In this document: piece by piece, positions 32,861 to 43,680 of the stretch
How the letters are laid out: each line of letters starts with the position of its first letter
Numbering within the stretch: position 1 is the first letter of the stretch
NCBI GenBank assembly: GCA_029204225.1
Contig: CM055092.1
Location: forward strand, 83,350,976-83,414,975
Direction: 5' to 3'
Length of the DNA: 64,000 nucleotides
From: Diphasiastrum complanatum
Taxonomy: Eukaryota > Streptophyta > Lycopodiopsida > Lycopodiales > Lycopodiaceae
The notes under the pieces: generated by a model
Databases searched by the model: none
Told to the model about the DNA's origin: nothing
What the model saw: only the letters and a program-made list of their open reading frames with translations
Position numbers and translations under genes: made by a program

Positions 32861-33479
32861 CCTTTCTATGATTTTATAGTAACTTTCATAAGTGATATAG
32901 AGAATAGTGTCCATATTGGATGCTTCACTATTTCTTACATCAATTTTACACATCAAGATGTAACTAGAACATGAAGAACCAAATAGAATGTAAATGCAAT
33001 GATTCCTCCATGCTTCCACATTTGAACTCTCTGAAAAATAATAGCAACCAAACAATAAATATGAGTAATCAACCAATGCTTGCATGTCTCCTCCATCTTT
33101 GTCCTTCCTTGATATGTCTCCACCATGAAAATCCATGAATGAGCCTCCATCTCCATCTTTCCTTAAGATATCATTAACCCTTGATGACTTGATCATGAAC
33201 GAGTGATATAATGAGCCTCCCTTAGCTTCATTTCCATCATAAAAACCATCCAAGAACAAGTAAAGTAAACTTAAACAAAACTTCCTTGCTTCTCCCTTTG
33301 ATCTTACTTGAGTATTTAATAACCTGAAAAAATAGATCCAAAGTATCTTTGCCACTTGACTTCCATTTGATGCTCTTGACTAGCCACCTTTTTTTTTTTT
33401 TGTGTTGTTGAAGCCCTTTGAGATCAACCTCTTGATCTTCCACTTGAACATCAAAGCCATTGAATTTTTTTTTTTTCAG

Positions 33480-34688
33480 ATCCATTAGTTGCATCCATTC
33501 TATGAAAACCACCATCTTCTTGCATTGCATCCTCTACAAAATAAGATTCACCAAAATATGTGAGAAATGCAAATTGAGTAACTTCCACTTGTTTACCATT
33601 CTCATCATATGTGAGTATCAAAGGTTGTTACCTTTGCCTTGATGTCTTCCTTGGCTTTTGATTTGAAGTAGGCTCTTTAACATCAACATAAACATCCAAT
33701 ATATCATCAAGCATGTTAGATCCAACATCCACACCACCACTTGAAGACACTTTTGGAAAGTTTTCCTCATAAAAAATGACATCTCTTCCAATGATCACTT
33801 TCTTAGATGAAGGAATAAAAACTTTGTAAGCCTTGATCACCTCACTATAACCAACAAAAATATCTTTTCTTGAAGATGGATCCTCCTTTGTCCTATCATC
33901 AAGAGTGATGTTGATATAGCAAATGCATCCAGAACTTTTGAAAAACTTGACACTCGGCCTTCTACAAAACAACATCTCAAAAGGGGTTCTTCCATCCAAT
34001 ATAACACTCGGCCATCTATTGCATAGAAAATTAGCACACAACAAAGCTTGATCCCAAAAAAATTTAGGAAGATTTTCACCTAACCTCATGGCCTTGGCAC
34101 CTTCACATAAGGTTCTATTCTTCCTCTCGGCCACTGCATTTTGTTGTGGTGTCCTTGGGCTTGTGTACTCCCTCTTGATCCCATTTGCATCACAAAATTC
34201 CTTGAACCTGGTAGAAATGTACTCATCACCATTGTCACTCCTCAAGCACTTGATCTTGGTAGAAAATTAAACTTTCCTTGCAATTTTGAACTTAGCAAAG
34301 ACACCAAACACCTCTTCTTAGTAGATAGACCCAACAAAATCTACTAAAATCATCAATAAAAGTCACATACATTTTAGCACCTCCATTTCTAATTGTAGTA
34401 ACACCATGAATATTTGAATGCACAAGTTGAAAAGGCTTACTTGACCTTGATTTAGATCTCTTGTAAGGTAACCTATGTGACTTTGATAAAGCACACATTG
34501 CTCACAAACATGATTCAAGCTTGTTAAAGAATTGGGAAGACCAAACACAACTTGCCTCTTTGCCATCACCTCCAATGACTTATAGTTGAGATGCCCCAAT
34601 CTCTTGTGCCATACCTCTTGTATTGACAATTGCTCCTTTTCCATACGTCCAACTGGTTAGCAACAGCACAAGCATAAAGTTTAAACAA
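33480..34688 (-). pseudogene. copia O integrase, up to the integrase-RT linker
   Basis: On minus from 34688: W-H-K-R-L-G-H-L-N, C-E-Q-C (HHCC domain), H-R-L-P-Y-K-R-S-K-S-R, V-T-F-I-D-D-F-S-R-F near 34345, L-R-S-D-N-G-D-E-Y near 34240, P-Q-Q-N-A-V-A-E-R-K-N near 34120 (catalytic E), and G-C-I-C-Y-I. The frame ends at 33628 with R-K-T-S-R-Q-R. In another frame Y-D-E-N-G-K-Q-V-E-V and V-E-D-A-M-Q-E-D (integrase-RT linker) follow to about 33480. Breaks occur near 34490, 34360 and 34270, and a base is missing at the left end of the duplicated segment. RT is gone. Confidence 0.8.
34324..34688 (-). repeat. left copy of the 366-bp duplication flanking copia I
   Basis: 365 bp of copia O (GATAGACCC ... 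TTTAAACAA) immediately left of copia I recur at 40902-41267 immediately right of it. The copies differ by three substitutions and one missing base (aactgg against aacttgg). The right copy keeps the expected coding frame (A-N-Q-V-G-R-M-E-K), so the left one carries the indel. Confidence 0.95.
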
Positions 34689-35412
34689 GTGTGGACTATC
34701 CACTACATGTACTTGTGATCTCCTAAGGTGTGTAGATGCACCAAGATCAAGACTAGATTGAGATTCAAGATCAATCTTGAATCCTATGGCAAAAACACAC
34801 TACTACATGCATTCAATCACTTACAACTCTCACTCACACGTGTGGGAAGTATTCAAAAAATAATCTAAGTAAAAACAAGCTGCTCTCCTCGGGTAGAGAG
34901 AGAAAATGCATCAAGAGCTCTCGGGTAGAGAGAGAGAAAGCTAGAAATCCAATAACTCACAAAATCCATGAAATCACCAAATCAATTGATTTCAAAATGA
35001 GGAGTACAATGATACTAGTAGGTCCACGAGCTACCACTATGCTTAACTATGATTGGACCACATTTTGTCACCTCTTGATCCTATTGGATCATTGATCTAT
35101 GCACCTCTTAATTCTATTGGACTATATTCAAGCACACCTCAATTTCCTATTGGACCTCACAAGGTTCCACCTCTATATCCTATTGGACCTCTTGGAATTC
35201 ATCAAACAAAAACTTTACACTTGTCTACACTCTAATTAGCAAGTGTTTAGTCTCTTACACTATTTTGGCTCAATAGTGGCATTACAAGTGGAAATGCATA
35301 ATTTGCCATCTATGCCAAATTTATTCCTATCAACATCCTACACCTAGATGCTTGATGTAAAAAACATAAGACCCCTATATCTAACATAGATAATCTTTTT
35401 CAATTCTTCACA
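34689..35412 (-). repeat. copia I 3' LTR
   Basis: It runs from GTGTGGACTATCC to CAATTCTTCACA and is followed by CTCCTCCTAAAAG, the polypurine tract on minus. Compared with the other LTR it is short of the terminal 15 bp. It contains 'ctcgggtagagagag' twice and repeated 'cctattgga' units ('cctattggatc', 'cctattggacctc'). Confidence 0.9.
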
Positions 35413-35430
35413 CTCCTCCTAAAAGATTAT

Positions 35431-37640
35431 CTATGAAGATTTGAGCATTGATCTTGATATAACTCCAAGATTAGATCTATGCTTGATGAAAGCACTTTTG
35501 CTCAAAGGCTTGGTGAGTAGATCGACAATACAAGAGGACGAGTTGACATGCTCCAAATAGATTTCTCCTCCAATAAGTTTTTCTCTCACAAAATGGTGTG
35601 CCACTTCTATGTGCTTGCTTCTTGCATGAAATATGGGATTATTGGCAAGAGCTTGGGCCGAGATGTTATCACACTTGATCATTGGTAGATCATCCTCCTT
35701 GATGCACTTTAGTTCCATTAATAACCTCTTGATCCAAAGCACTTCTTTGGTAGTTGTAGTGAGTGCTTTGTACTCGGCCTCACATGAAGAGAGAGATATA
35801 GTATCTTGCTTTTTGGAAAGCCAAGATATTAGATTGCCTCCAAGAAAGATAGTGTATGCACTAATAGACTTTCGATCCATTTTGTCACTTGCAAAGTCCG
35901 AATCCGAGTAGCCAATAATGGATAGATCTTCACTTTTATAGAGTAGACCATAATCACAAGATGAAGATACATATCTTAAAATCCTCTTGGCCATCTTCCA
36001 ATGATGGATCTTAGGTTCTTGCATAAATTGACTCAATTTGTGCACACAAAAACTAAGATCGGGCCTAGTAATGGTAAGCCAAATCAAGGAGCCTACAAGA
36101 CTCCTAAAAAGTGTGATGTCCTCAAAGGATCTTTCATCACCTTTATTAGGATCTTTTACAATTTGCTCCATTGGAGTATCTATGCTCTTAGAATTTTCCA
36201 TATGAAATTTTTTCAACATAGAGTGAGCATATCTAGATTGGCATATAAAGACATGATTTTCATAAAAATCAATTTCTAGGCCTAGGATGTAATGTATCTC
36301 TCCTAGATCTTGCATTTTAAACTCACATCCAAGTGCTAGCTTGGTTTCATCAACTAGCCTGATACAACTTCCACAAAGAATAATGTCATCAACATAAATT
36401 AGAAGAATGACAATATTGCTATCAACAAACTTTAGATACATGGAAGGATCATAGTCACTAAGAGTAAATCCTAGTGAGATAAGAAAAGAGTTAAGTCTTG
36501 AATACCATGATCTTGGTGCTTGCTTGAGTCCATAAAGACTTTTGAAGAGCAAGCACACTTTGGACTCATCCTTGATGAATCCTTGAGGTTGTTTCATATA
36601 GATCTCCTCCTCAAGATAACCATTTAGAAAAGCATTGGATACATCTAATTGGAATACCTTCCACTTGAAAAAACAAGCAAGAGAAATAAGAATTCTTATT
36701 GTCACCATCTTTGCAACGGGTGCAAAGGTCTCCTCATAATCAAGACCATGGATTTGAACAAATCCTTTGACACATAATCTTGCTTTATGCTTGTTGATGG
36801 TGCCATCATGATTGAACTTGATCCGAAATACCCACTTGCAACCAATCACATACTTGTTGGATGGAGGATCCACAAGCTCCCAAGTATTGTTGGTGATCAA
36901 TGCATCATACTCTTGCTTCATGGCATCATACCACTCCTTGGTATTGAGTGCCTCTTGTACATTCTTTGGCTCTTCATGAGAGACATAAAAAATATAATTA
37001 GTGGAATCAAGATCCACTTGTTTGCCTTTGTCAACATATGAGAGCCTCTTAGGCTCGAATCTATCTCTTATGGATCTTCTTGGTGAAAAAATCCGAGGAG
37101 AGTCTTCTTCAAATCTCGACCCCATCACATCATGATTGTCTTCACAATCAATAATTGATGATGCATCCATAGATTTCTTGATCTCGGCCTCTTCAAATGA
37201 TGAGTGTTGATCTTCATGAAAGACAACATCTCTACTTTCAATAACTTGAGAAGTAGAGAGTATAAAGACTCTATAGGCCTTCTTGGTGGATGAGTATCCA
37301 ACCATAATCCCTTTGCATGCACTAGGATCTTCCTTCTTCCTTGTTTCCAAGGGAATATGGACAAAGCATAAGCATCCAAAAACTCTAAGGTGATCAACCT
37401 TAGGCTTCTTCAAAAATAAGATTTCATATGGTGACTTTCCTCCAAGAGCTATATGTGGGAGCCTATTGCAAAGATAATTTGCACAATTAATGGCTTCTCC
37501 TCAAAAATCTTTGGGAAAAGATGCCTCAATTCTCATATATTTTGCACATTCACATAGAGATCTATTCTTTCTCTCGGCCACTCCATTTTGAGATGGAGAG
37601 TAGGAACAAGAAAACTCTCTTTTATTGCCTTCAAGCTCAC
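35431..37640 (-). pseudogene. copia I integrase end, RT and RNase H
   Basis: A 660-codon open frame (37413 to 35431) holds the integrase C-terminus (V-F-G-C-L-C-F-V-H) and the linker (R-R-S-I-R-D-R). RT follows (C-K-W-V-F-R-I-K-F, K-A-R-L-C-V-K-G-F, F-L-N-G-Y-L-E-E-E-I, S-L-Y-G-L-K-Q-A-P-R). The catalytic Y-V-D-D-I-I-L lies near 36390. RNase H (S-D-S-D-F-A-S-D near 35900, S-S-C-E-A-E-Y near 35790) and the T-K-P-L end are present. The frame itself looks intact. Upstream, at about 37500, a TGA replaces the Trp of the usual F-W-G-E-A, and a small deletion after G-G-E near 37655 breaks the integrase frame. The polymerase cannot be made as part of a normal Gag-Pol. Confidence 0.88.
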
Positions 37641-38365
37641 AAAAATCTTGAAATTTTTTCACCACCTCCATCACTTCTAAGAGCTTTAATCTTGAATGAG
37701 AATTGCTTCTCTACATAAGCTTTGAAAATAAGGAAACGATCAAACACCATAGATTTTGAAGCAAGAAGATATATCCAAGTGAATCTTGTGTAATCATCAA
37801 TGAAAGTAACAAAACAAGTGGCTCCTCCCTTGCTTGTAGTTGATGAGAAATGCACATCCGAGTGGATTAACTCCAAAGGATACTTGCTTTTGATAGAAGA
37901 TCTTGTAAATGGCTTTTTGTGAGATTTAGCAATAGCACAAGCCTCACAAGGCTTGATCTTCTTGGAGAATGACTTTGGCAAGCCAATAGCTTTGGATTCT
38001 TTGATCATAGAGAGCATGGATTTGTAGTTGGGATGTCCCAACCTCCTATGCCATAATTCCTCCATAGAGAGCTTGTTCACAAGAGCAACATTACAAGCAT
38101 TCACATACTCATTTGGATCTAGTTTATAGATGCCACCAAATCTAGATCCTAATGCAAGTATCTCATCATTCTTCTTGATAGTGCAAGTATCAACATTGAA
38201 TTTTACATCAAGGCCATTATCAAGCAATTGGCCAACACTAATAAGATTCTTGGTAAGCTTAGGTACATAAAGAACTCTAGAGAGAGAAAGAACTTTAGAA
38301 GATGCAAGCTTCAAGGGAATGTTCCCTATGCCTTCAATAGGACATTCAAAATATTTGCAGTGTAT
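37637..38365 (-). pseudogene. copia I GAG-pre-integrase and integrase core
   Basis: One frame (38314-37637) reads L-Y-V-P-K-L-T-K-N-L-I-S-V-G-Q-L, then L-W-H-R-R-L-G-H-P-N and C-E-A-C-A-I-A-K-S-H (HHCC domain). Integrase catalytic segments follow (L-I-H-S-D-V-H near 37860, V-T-F-I-D-D-Y-T-R-F near 37800, L-R-S-D-G-G-G-E near 37670). A frameshift near 38350 separates it from protease, and one near 37655 from the rest of integrase. It lies between protease and RT as in any copia element. Confidence 0.82.
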
Positions 38366-39408
38366 ATTGATTTCTTCACTCCATCATAAGGTGCAATAGA
38401 AGAGAAAGAGTCCTTGGAGCTACACATATGTGAAGAAGCTCCACTATCAATATACCATAGGCCGTCCTTCTTGAAAGGAGTAGATGAGAAACTAGAGACC
38501 ATAAGAGATCCCTCTCCATCACTTGCAATAGTGTCTTCCTTCTCATAGGTAATATTGGCTTGCTTGAGTTGATTCTTCTTTTTGAAGCAATTGGTGGCAT
38601 AATGACCTTTCTTGCCACAATAAAAGCACTTGATCTTCTTCTTCTTCTTGAGCTTGGATGATGAAGCATTAGAGGAATCATCTTTCTCCTCATCTTTGTC
38701 TTTGGATTTGACTTTGTCCTTGCTTGAGAATTGTTGATGTTGGTTCTTGCTCCTCTCTTTGTGCTTATCCTTGGCAAAGAGAGCTTTGCCATCATTATGA
38801 GTGAGAGAAAGCTTGTCCATCCTCAAGCGCTTATACTCTTGTCTTGATTCTTCTAAAATTAGCACACTTTGGAGAGCCTCCAAACTTGGTAGCTCCTCCT
38901 TAATGGCATAGGATTGGACAAGATTATGAAATTCATTTCTCAAGCCATTGAGAATGACTTGAACTAGCTCATTTTGATTGATGGAATCACCAATACAAGC
39001 AAGCTCTCTATGAATATCTTTTACTCTCAAAACATAACTAGATGCACTCTCATCACTCTTTTGGCTACTTTGAAAGATTTGATTCCTAAGAGTGAGAAGC
39101 CTAGAGGTATTCTTAGCCTCATAGATAGTCTTGAGACAATCCCAAGCTTCTTTGGCTGTTGTACAAGTACCTATCTCCCTCAATATCTCATTAGAGACAT
39201 TCATCTTAATGTAGTGGAGAGCCATCCTAGCTCTCTTTTTGTATTTTTGAACCTCTTGAAGAACTTGTGGTTCTTATTCAAGGCCAAAAACTATGTCCAT
39301 CACGTCTTGAAGGATCAAGATGGACTCCATCCTCATTTTTCAAATTGAATAATTTGAAGTGGTCAATCTTTCACTTGGTTCCAACAAGGATGAACCCATT
39401 GAAGACAT
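38326..39408 (-). pseudogene. copia I gag and protease
   Basis: Start codon at 39408 (M-S-S-M-G-S-S-L-L). Two stops interrupt the first 60 codons: a TGA in N-Y-S-I-stop-K, where Trp is usual, and a TAA after V-F-G-L-E. From 39225 the frame is open: A-L-H-Y-I-K-M-N-V-S, V-Q-S-Y-A-I-K-E-E-L-P, a lysine-rich stretch, and a complete CCHC knuckle (C-F-Y-C-G-K-K-G-H-Y-A-T-N-C near 38610). The aspartic protease motif Y-I-D-S-G-A-S-S-H lies near 38450. The frame ends after a shift near 38350. Confidence 0.85.
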
Positions 39409-40150
39409 TTGAAGTGAAGAAAACTCAAATGATGAACAATAAATGTTGTTACACACTTTCAATAGGATCCAATAATTGAGTATTATCTCCTCCTATGAAA
39501 GATCTTACAACAATTTGTGAATTGATTCTCACTAGCTACACAAATCTCTCTAAAACAGGATCTATTTCACATCAAATGATGGAGTATAGGAAAAGTTAGG
39601 ATCCAACACTCTTAGCACGTGTGAAATACACTAAGAAACCAAATTTGACTCAAATACAATGATATTGCATGATACAAAATGGCTAAGATCTCAAAACAGT
39701 GCCTAGATCACATATAGATGAGATTGACAAGCATACAACTGTGATTTTGGATCAACCAAGCAATCTCTTGACCAAACCAAATGTGTCCACCCAGGTCTAG
39801 GTGCCCTACCTAACCCTCTTCAAAAGCTTATAACTTTTGATTGGCTCAACCAAATGGAATGAAACTGATTGCAACAAAAACTAGACAAAAATAGCTTCAA
39901 AACAAGCTATCAAGCAAGATAAATGGATCAAACATGAGAGAGAACTTCCAAACTGAAATTGGACGTTCCTCACACGTGTCTGAGCACCTGATTCCGTACA
40001 GTACCAGGTCAGACCCAATCAATGTCCTTTTGATCTCTTTTGATCCAAGATCGAACAAGATAGCTAGGAAAATGGGCCTTGACAACTTCTAGCTCAAGAT
40101 TGATGAAAATTTTTCACTTAGATGGATCAAAATGCATGGTAACCGTAGAT

Positions 40151-40164
40151 AGGATCTGATACCA
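40151..40164 (-). other. copia I primer-binding site
   Basis: On minus this reads TGGTATCAGATCCT directly after the LTR end (...TCAACA). Ten bases match the initiator-Met tRNA primer site used by the other elements. Confidence 0.8.
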
Positions 40165-40901
40165 TGTTGATTTTCACACGTGTGGACTGTCCACTACATG
40201 TACTTGTGATCTCCTAAGGTGTGTAGATGCACCAAGATCAAGACTAGATTGAGATTCAAGATCAATCTTGAATCCTATGGCAAAAACACACTACTACATG
40301 CATTCAATCACTTCCAACTCTCACTCACACGTGTGGGAAGTATTCAAAAAATAATCTAAGTAAAAACAAGCTGCTCTCCTCGGGTAGAGAGAGAAAATGC
40401 ATCAAGAGCTCTCGGGTAGAGAGAGAAAGCTAGAAATCCAATAACTCACAAAATTCATGAAATCACCAAATCAATTGATTTCAAAATGAGAAGTACAATG
40501 ATACTAGTAGGTCCACGAGCTACCACTATGCTTAACTATGATTGGACCACATTTTGTCACCTCTTGATCCTATTGGATCATTGATCTATGCACCTCTTAA
40601 TTCTATTGGACTATATTCAAGCACACCTCAATTTCCTATTGGACCTCACAAGGTTCCACCTCTATATCCTATTGGACCTCTTGGAATTCATCAAACAAAA
40701 ACTTTACACTTGTCTACACTCTAATTAGCAAGTGTTTAGTCTCTTACTCTATTTTGGCTCAATAGTGGCATTACAAGTGGAAATGCATAATTTGCCATCT
40801 ATGCCAAATTTATTCCTATCAACATCCTACACCTAGATGTTTGATGTAAAAAACATAAGACCCCTATATCTAACATAGATAATCTTTTTCAATTCTTCAC
40901 A
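40165..40901 (-). repeat. copia I 5' LTR
   Basis: The complete 737-bp LTR runs from TGTTGATTTTCACACG to CAATTCTTCACA on plus, with TG..CA termini. It is followed directly by the right copy of the 366-bp O duplication. It differs from the 3' LTR by six substitutions and a 2-bp indel in a GA run. Confidence 0.9.
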
Positions 40902-41267
40902 GATAGACCCAACAAAATCTACTAAAATCATCAATAAAAGTCACATACATTTTAGCACCTCCATTTCTAATTGTAGTAACACCATGAATATCTGAATGCA
41001 CAAGTTGAAAAGGCTTACTTGACCTTGATTTAGATCTCTTGTAAGGTAACCTATGTGACTTTGATAAAGCACACATTGCTCACAAACATGATTCAAGCTT
41101 GTTAAAGAATTGGGAAGACCAAACACAACTTGCCTCTTTGCCATCACCTCCAATGACTTGTAGTTGAGATGCCCCAATCTCTTGTGCCATACCTCTTGTA
41201 TTGACAATTGCTACTTTTCCATACGTCCAACTTGGTTAGCAACAGCACAAGCATAAAGTTTAAACAA
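40902..41267 (-). repeat. right copy of the 366-bp duplication flanking copia I
   Basis: These 366 bp of copia O GAG-pre-integrase and integrase start sequence equal 34324-34688. Copia O continues without a break at 41268 (CTTACCTTGCC), so this copy is in its native position relative to the upstream part of O. Confidence 0.95.
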
Positions 41268-41933
41268 CTTACCTTGCCTTTTTTCTTTTGCAATCAATTC
41301 ATCCTCCTTCTTGGTCAAACAAGCATCACAATCAAACTCCACTTTGAATCCCTTTTCAAGCATTTGACTCACACTAGGAAGGTTTTTAGTGATAGATGGA
41401 ATGAACAAAACATTCTTCAAATTCATATTGCTATTAGTATAGAGGGAAGTCCATGTAGATCACTTTCTTGTCAACTTTAAATGCCATCAATGATGAATAA
41501 TACTCCTCATGATATTTCATATGTGATGTAGTTCCACTATCAATCCACAAAGGCTCAATGTCTCCAAGATTAGCCAACAAACAAAATGACATTACAAAAG
41601 CATGATTTGAATTTTGTTCATCAGCACCATCTTCACCAAGAGTTAAATTGGTTTGCTTTTCACCTTGATCTCTCTTCTTCTTGAAGCAATCACTTGAAAA
41701 ATGCTCTGTGATTCCACAATAAAAGCATTTAACTTGTATCTATATGTTTTCTTGCCAACAAAAGTAGAAGGCTCATCTTGATCTTCAACTCTTTGACCAC
41801 TAACTTTTGCCTTTGCCCTGGAACTTGTCTTTGATGAACATAGATTTCTTTTCTCCAACTTGAGATGTAGAAGTAGATCCACCTCTTAATAGAAGCCTAA
41901 ACTCCTCATTCACCAAAGCAAATCCTCCTTGGT
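40902..41933 (-). pseudogene. copia O gag end, zinc knuckle and protease
   Basis: On minus from 41933: a lysine-rich gag end, then an intact CCHC knuckle C-F-Y-C-G-I-T-E-H-F-S-S-D-C near 41730-41690. The protease motif W-I-D-S-G-T-T-S-H lies near 41545, followed by L-F-I-P-S-I-T-K-N and A-N-Q-V-G-R-M-E-K. GAG-pre-integrase W-H-K-R-L-G-H-L-N is at 41190. A frame change lies at or near the copia H insertion site, one in the knuckle region and one near 41440. Confidence 0.8.
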
Positions 41934-42236
41934 GTGAAAAATTGCCTACATTGGCAAATCTAGCCATGTAGAATATTGTACATTTTGTCAATATTGTTTG
42001 TTGGTTACTTGAATGGCAAAAGTGCCACTTGTACATACACACCTAAAGTAGGTTACCACGAGTCAAGAGGAGTGGTTGTGTCTATTTGGTAGTGATTCCT
42101 ACTTTGTAGGATCTAGACCATGATTTATGATGAGATTTGTACCTACCATGCACCTACCAAGCATGACTCTTGGATCTAGGCTAGGGTTTTCACATTAGGA
42201 CAAGAAAGTGGAGTCTACTTCCTTATACTTTTCACA
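41934..42236 (+). repeat. copia H 5' LTR (internally deleted)
   Basis: This 303-bp copy starts TGTGAAAAATTGCC and ends TACTTTTCACA. It equals the first 290 bp of the 3' LTR with a few changes, then jumps from 'ctacttccttat' to the last bases 'acttttcaca'. About 388 bp of the LTR are thus missing. Because the 3' LTR supplies the template for the next 5' LTR only partly, this deletion must postdate insertion or come from LTR recombination. Confidence 0.9.
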
Positions 42237-42248
42237 TGGTATCAGAGC
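42237..42248 (+). other. copia H primer-binding site
   Basis: TGGTATCAGAGC follows the LTR end CACA directly, a perfect initiator-Met tRNA 3'-end complement as used by plant copia elements. Confidence 0.9.
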
Positions 42249-42868
42249 CAAGTACAAGGCCATTGATCTGTGTTTGAATCTAATCTAGTTTTAGCAGGTT
42301 TTGGTGCAAAAAGCTAGTATTGGAAGGGCGAGCTGGTATCCAGGTTTTGGTGAGGGGATTTGATCCCAAAATTTTTCAGGATCAAAATCCATATTGTTCA
42401 CATGTGTGGGCATCTCTGAACCAGCATTTAATAACCCATATTCATTGGATCATAGAAAATTCATCTTGTGTTAGTTTGATGTAATTTTTAGTGCAAATCC
42501 TAGGATAAGCTACCAAGATCACTTGTCATTAATTAGTTTTGAATTTATTTCATGAAACCTAATTAATCTAGGCTGATTTCAGACCTTCTTAAAGTGGAAA
42601 CCAGGTCTTGAAAGTACATCAAAGTAAATGAGAGAGATAGAGTCAGTTTTTGTCCAAGAATAGCCAAGATTGGCAAGATTTGCTTGAGTGTAGTTTTCAT
42701 CTCATCTTATCTTCATTCCAGCTTTGTGAGGGAGTGATAGAACTGTGATTACAAATCCATCTGTTGGATTAAAAGTCAACATTTGAGTGAAACACTGCAA
42801 GTTAGAAACCTTTGTGAGTTTCAGGTCCAAACAAATCTATATCTTGTGTGTAGAATCTTGCTAGTAAG

Positions 42869-43680
42869 ATGGGATCAGTGGGAGCCTACCTTCTAGAAGC
42901 TAGTGAGAGGTTAAACTCTACCAATTATGCTATTTGGAAAGTGAGGATGGAGTCACTAATGGTTCTCCAGGATCTTTATGAGTTTCTAATAGATGATGAA
43001 GATGAACATCTAGGTGCACATGAATTAGTGAGATACAAGAAGAGGTCTAGGATTGCACTTCATTGTATTAAGATGAATGTAAGCAATGATCTTTTAATAG
43101 AAGTATCATAATGTAAGAGTGGTAAAGAGGCTTGGGAATCTTTAAAATCTATCTATGAGTCTAGTAACACTTTGAGGGTTCTCATGCTTCGAAATTAGAT
43201 TCTACAAAGCATGAAGAGGAGTGATGAGAGTGCACAAGATTATGTGCTAAGAATTAAGTCTCTCAATAGGGAGTTAGCTTCCATTGGAGAGAAGATTCAA
43301 GATAGTGAGCTTGTTCAGATTGTCCTCAATGGTCTAGGGAGGGGCTTTACAAATTTGGTCCAAAGCTTTGCAATCCAAGACACTTTGCCTACTATAGAAA
43401 AGCTACACAGTGTATTAGTAGCTGAAGAGTGTAGGATGTTGCATACCAATGCAAGAATGAATGCTATTTCTCTGTAGGATGGTGATGAGAAAGCTAATTT
43501 CTCATTCAAAAGCAAGAAGAAAACCAATGGCAAAAAGAAGCACTTCAAGGAGACCAAGGAGGAGGATGAGGCTTCAAGCTCAAAGGGCAAGATCAAAGAC
43601 AAGTCCAAGTAAAAATATTTTTTCGGTGGAAAGAAAGGACATTTTGCATCAGAATCTCAAGAAGAAGAAGGCACAAGAGA
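42869..43680 (+). pseudogene. copia H gag
   Basis: ATG at 42869 (M-G-S-V-G-A-Y-L-L-E-A-S-E-R-L). The frame runs through W-K-V-R-M-E-S, A-L-H-C-I-K-M-N-V-S, Y-V-L-R-I-K-S-L-N-R-E-L-A and V-Q-S-F-A-I-Q-D-T-L-P. Four in-frame stops lie at 43109 (TAA), 43196 (TAG), 43475 (TAG) and 43610 (TAA). Both TAGs are in place of a Gln expected from copia B (R-N-Q-I-L-Q, S-L-Q-D-G-D). The zinc knuckle reads K-Y-F-F-G-G-K-K-G-H-F-A-S-E-S, so its cysteines are lost. A frameshift after it leads into protease. Confidence 0.9.

Larger units (their letters stand above)
34689..40901 (-). mobile_element. copia I: near-complete element nested in copia O
   Basis: LTRs at 40165-40901 (5', minus) and 34689-35412 (3') are almost identical: six substitutions and one 2-bp indel over about 724 bp. 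A primer site, gag, protease, integrase, RT, RNase H and polypurine tract are all present in the usual order. The 3' LTR lacks its last 15 bp (TGTTGATTTTCACAC on plus) at the outer junction. The element is bracketed by a 366-bp duplication of O instead of a 5-bp one. Stops and frameshifts in gag and pol make it non-autonomous now. Confidence 0.9.

Noticed and set aside
42237-42248. TGGTATCAGAGC sites considered as parts of tRNA genes
   Set aside because: They are primer-binding sites beside LTR ends; no cloverleaf or A/B boxes surround any of them. No tRNA or rRNA gene was found in the window.
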